A stretch of DNA of 64,000 nt from Alviniconcha marisindica (Eukaryota > Mollusca > Gastropoda > Provannidae), in contig JABMCL010002815.1 in the NCBI GenBank assembly GCA_018857735.1, positions 1,328,501 to 1,392,500 of the forward strand. Reading direction: 5' to 3'. Positions 13,101-22,100 of this stretch are shown one piece after another (the first letter of the stretch is position 1; each line of letters starts with the position of its first letter). The notes under the pieces are model-generated. The model was given only the letters and a program-made list of their open reading frames with translations, was not told the origin of the DNA and did not search any database. The position numbers and the translations under genes are program-made.

Positions 13101-16100
13101 TAGTTTTCTATGGATATACTAAATACTCCCACTGCTTTTAATCTTACATTTTGTTAACATTGCTACAGAATGGGATCACACACATACACACACAATTAAT
13201 ATAAGCACAACTTTTCTATGTATTAAAACTGTTTTAGTACTCAAGAAAATGTCACTTTTGGCCATATGGGGAACAAAACTGTTATTAACATTCACAACAA
13301 TCACAGTCAACCAACTGTAATCAACATCACAAACATCACAACAAACCAACTGTAATTAACAACACAACAAATCACAAACCATGAAAAAATTACAACAACA
13401 AATCAAATCATTACAGCAATAAAACAAGCCAAGGAAAACAAAAAGTATGGATGCGCATATCAAACAAATCACTTATACGCCTTTTTGTCAAGATGACAAC
13501 AACAAAACTTACTTCGCTTCCAGAGTGTCCAGCTTGTCTTGTACGGTGCGGATGTCCCGCTGTAGTTGTTTGTGCTGACCTTGCAGTTCCTCGTCCCGTT
13601 CCTTGTTGTAACCCAGCTTTGACATCTCATTCTGTTCAACACACACAGGTAGAATTAATGTTTTTGTTTTAGCCCAGTTTTGACATCTCGTTCTTTGCAA
13701 CACACAAAAGTAAAATGTTTCTGTTGTAACCCAGCTTTGACGTCTCATTCTGTTCAACATACACGGGCACATTTCTATTGTAACCCAGCTTTGACATCTC
13801 ATTCTGTTCAAAACACATGGGCACATTTCTGTTGTAACCCAGCTTTGACATCTCATTCTTTCAACATATATGGGCATACTTCTGTTGTTAACCCAGTTCT
13901 GACATCTCATTGTGTTCAACATACAGGGACATATTTCTGTTGTAACCCAGCTCTGACATCTCAAATTTGCAGTAGTACAAATGCTTGGCTTACCTCAAGT
14001 TTCTTCAGATTCTGCGTCAAGGCATTGTAGGTGTTCTGGTCTTTCTTGTAGTCCTGGTCGGTCTTCTTCACCTCCCCTTGTTTTTTCTTTACCTCCTGCT
14101 CCGCATGCTTCAGTCTGCACGGCAACAAAAGCAAGACACTAAAGTGACTGTCCTTGGACCACAGCTAAACCCCCCACCCCCAAAATCTGTTTACAGGGTG
14201 GAAAATAAAATCCAGAACACCAAAGTTATGCCATCACTGAAAAAAGTGTACGCTTCAGTCTGCACAGCTGCAACAGTAAGATGCTGAGCTAAAATGATGG
14301 TCCTTGGACCACAGCTACCCCCCCCCCCCCCCCACATCATTCTATTTATGGGGTGGAAAATAAAATCAAGAATACCAAAGTTATGCCATCACTGGAAACA
14401 GATTAGCTCTGCATGTTTCAGTCTGGACAGCAACAACAGTAAGATGCTAAACTAAACTGATGGTCCTTGGACCGCAGCTACCCCCTCCAACCCACCCCAA
14501 TCTCTATCTGTTTATGGGGTGGAAAATAAAAGCCAGAATACCAAAGTTATGCCATCACTGGAAACAGATTAGCTCTGCATGTTTCAGCCTGCAAAGCTGC
14601 AACAGTAAGATGCTAAACTAAAATGACGGTCCTTGGACCACAGCTACTCCCAACCACCCACCACAATCTCTATCTGTTTATGGGGTGGAAAATACAATCC
14701 AAAATACCAAAGTTATGCCATCCCTGAAAACAGACCAGATGTGCATGCTTCAGTCTGCACGGCACAACAGTAAGACGCTAAACTAAAGAGACTGTCTTTT
14801 GACCACAGTTCTATCTTTCGTACAATGGACAACCCGCTATACAGGGAGGAAAATAAAATCCAGCATACAAAAGTTATGTTATGAAAATAGACAATGTGAC
14901 TTTACGTGCTAGTGTACATACGGACATGTGTTTGTGGGTTTGGGTGGAGGTTTAAAATTGTTTTTAATGTTTGAGCATTGTATACATGTATACATAGTAC
15001 CTGTCCATCGTAAATACATTTTTTTATAAAACTGTATGACTGTTTCTTTGCACTTATGACACTGTACAGCACCATGAGCTGGTAATCCTTTCACAGGGTC
15101 CATCACTATAATTATATAAAAGCATTCTTATTATTGAATTATGCCATGTGACCTTAAATGTCAAAAGAAAAACCAGATTTATCAGTTTGCTTGACATAAT
15201 TATGAGCACTCAGTTTGCAACCAAGATCCATATCAAACCAACAATTATTCACAATTTCATGCACCTGTTAAAAAAAAAAGCATTCAGTCACTCAGCAATG
15301 AAAGGAAGGCCTGACCTCATCTGTGCCTGCTTGGTGTTGGTTTCTGCTGTGCTGATCTCATTTTTGGCAGCTGAAATAAAGAGAGAGAAAAAACAACTAA
15401 CTTAGTAAAATGGTAAACAACAACCTCACAGCCAGCACAAATAGAACCAAAATTGTGACGGCACATTTTTTTTTTTTACCCATGGCAGATGCACCAAATG
15501 TTTGCTTCGATGTCACGCTTGCTTGAATGCTGTGTTGCTTCCAGTCTTAAGTGCTCAAACTTTCCACAAATTGTATGGAGGTCACTGACATCATGAGGTT
15601 AAGCTATTTACAAGGGTGATTCCAGTAGAAAGAGGGGCAGAGATTAGGAATGCCCCATTCTGTTTCAGTGGTGCAACCAAATGCAGCAGAGTTTGGAGAA
15701 AGGGTGCCAAAAGCTGAGGTTTGGAGTTGGGGTGTGCCACTGAGGCTGTGCATCTTTTTTTCTTCTTTTATTTAAATCAGTGGCCTCTCTAAACAGAACA
15801 TGCACCGCTCCCCCCCTCCCCCCAAGATAAATGGTTACAACCCTTGCCTGCAGAGCTCAGGGGTGCAGGCACTGCCCCTTGCAGTTGGAAGAGTCCAATT
15901 TGGACACACAGATGGATGGAAACACCAGTTATAATCCATATTATAGATGGTGAACTAATCACCACTGCTCATATTCTGATTCAACAACTGTGGATAAAGC
16001 AATGATTTCAAACCTGCTGCATTTCTACCAGTACACAATGCAGAAACCAATTTCTTTTTAAACACAAGGGAGATAATTACCACACAAACACAAAAGAAAA

Positions 16101-19100
16101 GTCCAGAGTTGCCTACGGTAATTGAGAGTTGCGTGGCGTCTTTCAAGCGCTAATTAGCTCCCTTGTGTGTTGATTCTGCACGAGCACTCTGGACCTCGTT
16201 CTGTTTCAGACTGACAATTCAAAAACAGACAAATAAAGATGGTGATGTCATGCGGTACCTAAAAGTTGCTCGTTCAGTGTTGCTGCCTCCCCGTCATCGT
16301 TGGCAGAGAGACCTGAGCTCACAGCCTGGAAGTGCTTCTGCGCAGCAGTGTAGTCAGCGGCATCTTTCTCACTGGCGTCCTTGACCTCCTGAATGCGCTG
16401 CGCCATCTTGTCTAGGTCCTTCTGTCGAGCAGCCACTGTCTTCTTGTTCTGTGGAAGAAAAGTAGAGATATATATATATATGTATGTATGTGTGGCTTCG
16501 GATAAAGTGACACTCTAAACTAATGCATGGTTGTATCGTGTACACAGAATCTGCACCAAACTTCTGAACTTGCGCCAAGACGGCAGCAATTTCACCAGCC
16601 ATGTAACAACCAAACAGCACTGTAACCACAGGCACTTTACTCTTTAGTGGATATTCAAAATGCATGGTGTAAAGCTACAGTCACTCATTCACAGTCGTAT
16701 ATGACTCAAGCACAGACGCATACGTTGCCACTGTGAAGCGCTTAGGGCTCATCTCAAGATGAGATGCTAAACAAGAGTTCATATATATAAATAAATATAT
16801 GAAATTCAGGAATAAAGCTATGATCATGTCGCCATAGACGTGGCAACAAACAGGTGTGTTATTTTTCGACCATTTGAGAGTCACTCGGCACAAGCGATTC
16901 ATTGCACTGACCTCCTCCTGGTTCTTGATCAGTTCTTTCTTCTTCTTCTCTTCAGCCTTCAGTCCTTCACGGCAGTTGTCAAGGCCGCTTTGGGCTGTGG
17001 CGTCCTTCTTCTGCAAGTCCGCTAGCGCCGCCTCCAGCCTCTCCATCACCCCGCCAGACTCCTGAACAGATTTGGACATTGTGTGTGTAAACTGGGCAAC
17101 GCTTGAAGAAGTCAGTTCATAATTCTGTGGCACTTTTTCACACCATGCGACATTTGAAACGAAATACACTTTTTTGTTACAGTAAATACCTTTCCATGTG
17201 ATTCTTGCCTGGGTTACACTTAAAGAAATCAGTTCCTAATTCAGCAGCACTTTTTGCAGCATGTGATATTTGAAATTGAAATAAAATACACTTTTCTTAT
17301 GTCAAAAACCTTTATATGGGATTCTTGGTTACAGGCCATACATATGGCAGGATATACATCATTCAGCAGCACTTTTCACATCATGTGATATTTAATTTAA
17401 ACCAAACACGCTTTTCTTAGATCAAATATCTTTTCACGCAGTTCTTGGTTACAGGACATACATTTGGAGTTATGCAGTGTTTTTCGCTAGTTTTACACTG
17501 ATAAAACTCACAAACTGGCATTACAGCTATAAAAATAAATACATCATAATTATGTTGCCTATTTTATAAAAAATAATAATAAAAATTAACAGATATTTAG
17601 CATAAATAAACAGTGTTATGCAGTGTTTTTCGCTAGTTTTACACTGATAAAACTCACAAAGTGGCATTACAGCTATAAAAATAAATACATCATAATTATG
17701 TTGCCTATTTTATTTTATTTTTTAAATGAACAGATATTTTGGCATAAACAGATATCAAGACAATTTTTGCTGCTTACAAACCTCGTCTCTCCGTTTGCTC
17801 AGCTCTGCAATCTTCTCATCGAGCTCTCCGATCTGAACCTTGATCTGGAGACAACAACAAAAAATCAAACGATGGCACTGACACACAACCGAAACAAACA
17901 GCAAAATATGCCAGCGGAACCCCACAGTAGGCACAACCATGTGAGACAAAAAATACATACTCAGCAGTAAAGTACAATTATTTCACTAATAACAACAACA
18001 ATATGGGTAGAAACAGAACAGCTCCAGAGAAACATACTCATCCACACAACGACACAGAGAAAATGAAAAACACGAGCGCTTTCGACCCTTGGTCTTCTTC
18101 CAGTGTCAGAAGAGGGATAGAAAACAATAAACGAAGAAGGAAGAAAAGAAGAAGATAGACAAGAAGTTGAAGCAAAACACGTGTAGACCTATATTTTGGT
18201 ACTGAACTCCTCTCGACAATTAAAACTATCTCCATGGTAGTTATCAATCAAAACAACAACAAAAACATCCATATTATGTTCAGTTGTAATTTTATAAATG
18301 CTGTCAAAAGACAAATTTTTATATTATTTATAGACAGTCAAGATTCTGTATTCTGTTAAACTTCTACAAGTAATGAAGTAGAAAGGTGAGAAGGAATCAC
18401 TTTTGCATAGCATATTTATTCAGAATTTACAACAATCTGTTTGGTTGAAACAAAAAGTCACTGTTATACTCTGTATTTCCGGTGCAGGGAAGGTGAGTGC
18501 ATACACATGTGATGTATAGACCTATTTCACATGTTACTGATTGAATGAACAGACTACTTACCTCTTCCATTCGCTCTCGTGTGGTCTTAATCACTTCCTG
18601 AATCTCAACCAGTTCTTCCGCTGACCTTTTCTTTTTCTCCTGAAAAACAAACAAAAAGCAAAATGAAAAAGATGAAAAGATGAAGCACAGGCACATGACC
18701 TGAATCCACTACACAAAAGTATTTAGTGTAGTATACATCAGTGATTTTTATCATCCAATACGCCAACATAGCCCAGTGTTCTTATTCATCACAGCACAAC
18801 TGGATTGTATTTTTAGTCTTTAGAAGCTTCTGTTACTTGAAATTTGAAAATTAGCAAGCCAGCCTTACCAAGCTACACTGATTTAGCAATTCTAGATACT
18901 GATATATACACATGTATGAGTACCCATGACACACATACTTATAGTGAAATTATACATGGAGACACACATAGTACTGTACCATGGGATTTGACAAGTTTAC
19001 ATCAAGCTTAAACACTTATTACACCTTGTCTGAAAGAAAGACAATGCTGCATAATCCCGGACAAAGGCATCATTCCTACACACAAAATTTAATCATGTTT

Positions 19101-22100
19101 ATAATAAACTAGGCACTGAATCAGAGAGTACCAAATTTGTCTTTCAGCATAACCCAGGCAGTAACAAAACCCTAGCTTAATATCAAGCAAACAAGAGCTG
19201 CTAGCATTTTATGAATTTACAACAGCTTTATATAAAAAAAATGACTCCCGGGTCTTTAGCTGAAACTAACTGACTGGACATTAATTCAAAAAAGTCCTCT
19301 GATTGGTTGTTGTTTAAAAAAAACAAAAAACTATTGGCTGTTCAGTGTGCCTCACTGCCTGTCACTCCACAGTTCCCAGGTGCTCTGCACAAAGAAAAAT
19401 CCACAGCAAACAGAACTTGACAAAGCGGATGTTTACCTCAACACACACAAACTGGTAGGCTACGTAGAGCTTGCTCAGGTGTTCCAACTCTCTCAGGATC
19501 TTCTGGTACTCCAGGTAGGAGGACCGATCATCGCGAAGCTTGGCCAGAGTTGGAGTGATGTCTTCCTTCAACACCTGGAAGCGAAAGTGGAATCATCTCA
19601 TTACTGCTCACTTTCCTTCTCACATGAGTGGGTTATTCTATGCGGTGACTGCTATTCCCATTGGTCAGTGAGTACATCGCACTCTTTAAACCCCAAAGCC
19701 CCATGGACAAGACATGTGAGCCGGTTTGGCCTAGCGGTAAGGCGATAGGTTGGTAAGCAGAAGGACCTCGGTTTGATATCGCTTCGGCTCTCCTTTCTCT
19801 ACAAAAAGGTTGTGGTTTGTGGACACTGTCCTGTGACTTTGTCCATCACTTCCTACTGAAACATTAAAATGTGTAGCAATAGGTATATATAATCTCCCTC
19901 TCCCCCCACCTCCATACCCCCTTCTCCCCGTCCCTAATAAGCCTTGTGGTTTCTGTAGATGTTAAGCACCATGTTTACTTACTTACTTATGGACAAGACC
20001 AAGGACTCATGGTCATACTAATTTGTTTTAATATTTTAGTGAAGGATGGAGAGGAGTGGTGGTGTTGTGAAGGTGAAGGGGGGGGGGGGGGGGGGGGGGG
20101 CGCTGCAGGTTCTCTTCAGCAATCACTCTGATCTCATTAAAAAAAGAAAAGAAAAAAAGACAGATATAAAATAAGAAAGGGTAGTTCACTGTTCAGTTGC
20201 TGCAATGGGTTATGTGCTGTAGCAGAGTGAACGCCATAGCACATTTTACATGTTCTACATAATTGATAATATACAGCATATAGTAAAAATTTAAAAAATA
20301 TTTTTTAAATATTTTTTTAATTGTTTTTAATTTTACATTTGAATCCTTTGTCAATGAACAGGGACTGAAACATTTAATGATTTATGGTCACTTTATTTAT
20401 TTTTTATTGTACTGAATCCTCTGTCAATGAACAGGGACTGAAACATTTAGGGCACATCACTGTTAGTTACTTCTCAGATTTTAATATCCCTCCCGTCAAC
20501 TACACAGGGTCACCCCAGGATGAGCAGGTCACAGATAAAGACGTGAGCAAGCATGTCATTAAATGTGATGTTATTCACTGTGTCCCTCTTTCACTTTACC
20601 ATAGTATTAGTTGCACCACAGAAGAAAAAAGAAAGAAAGAGAAAACAGGGTTTGTACAGAAAAATCCTTTCAGAATTCACAAACTTTTGCGATATGGCGT
20701 GGAAAAGCAACATGAAGGTACGCAACTCTTCCACACATCTAGTAAAAGGGCGTAACCCTTACTGTAGCTGATGGCCGACACTTTATCAGTCAAAACTAAT
20801 AGAAAGTGCGTTCTTTCTGATTTTGCACAGCATTTTTTTTGTTTAAACTGCTGTTAGATCTTGGGAAATGCAATTTCAGGCTGATACGCTGACAGTTTTT
20901 CCCTAGTGCTCTGAAGTCCACAAAATTCACAAACTTTCACAGACCCCACTCAGTTTTCCCAGACGTTTAAAGCCTTGAAAAGCTTATCCCATTTTCCCCA
21001 AACTTTCAAAGACCTTCAAAGACCGTGCGAACCCTGGAAAATATGAAAATGACTGAACAAACACTGACGGTATCAATTTCTCTCAGCTTGGTATCTTTCT
21101 TCTCGATGGTCTTCTGAGCAGCTTCGCGTTTGGTTTCGTACAGCCGTGTGCCAGCAGCCTCCTCAATCATGGACAAAATCTGCACACACAGTTCAGCTTG
21201 GAATAAGGTGGAGCACATATGGCTCTTCCTGAGCTTGCAGATACAGAATACAGAATCTTTATTGTCTAAATGTGTGTGGACATAGAAATTTGCCTGTTGA
21301 CCGCATAAAATTACAATATAATGCATAAGTATACACAATATAATATAGTCAAACAAAGTTTCACGCAGTCATTCGTAAATACCAGTAGCTCACTTAACAC
21401 TAAATAAACACATACACTTGTTTTAAAGAATAATGCACAAAAATCACAGGTAGCGTGCTAAAACAATTCATTGATTTTTTTGTGTGGATAAATTACTAAA
21501 TAAACAAACATATTATCTTGAACTGAAGTGAAGTGGAAGCAGACGAATAATTATATTATTATACCCCCCTAAGTGTAAAAAGGACAAATTTATATCATAA
21601 TGGTCATGCTTGGTTCTGCAGTCGGTGCATGTATGCAAGAATGATGTGCCAACTCCAGCTGCAGCAGCAATATCATCATGTAATGCGGTTAAGTCAGCAC
21701 CTTTTTTATGCCATTTACAGTCTGGAATACAACATTACATGCATTTTCGCTACATATTTCAGACCATGATGCACATGGCATAGACCAAAATCAGAGGGCT
21801 ATTTTCTGACAGCAGCAATGGCTTGGTGACTCTCTAACACAGATCAGCATATAAAAATATATATAAAGAAAAGAAAACGGCAATTAGTCAGTACCAGCTG
21901 TTATTTTGTTTGAACGGTTATAAAAGAGAGAAAATAGCAGCAGAGACAGTGTGTGTGTGTATCTGTGCACATATGTGTGTATTATGTAAGAGGGGAGGGA
22001 GGGGAATGGAAGGGGTGGGGGGGTGGGGGCAGGGTATTAGGTAGTAGAACTCTAGTAGTAGTCCAGATGGCCATGTATCTGACCAGCTACAGTGATCGTC

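Noticed and set aside
16681..17169. Extension of SMC2 exon 8 on both sides as a 162-codon frame
   Set aside because: Only 16912-17061 matches the family. Flanks run past a clear GTCAGT donor and TTCAG acceptor.
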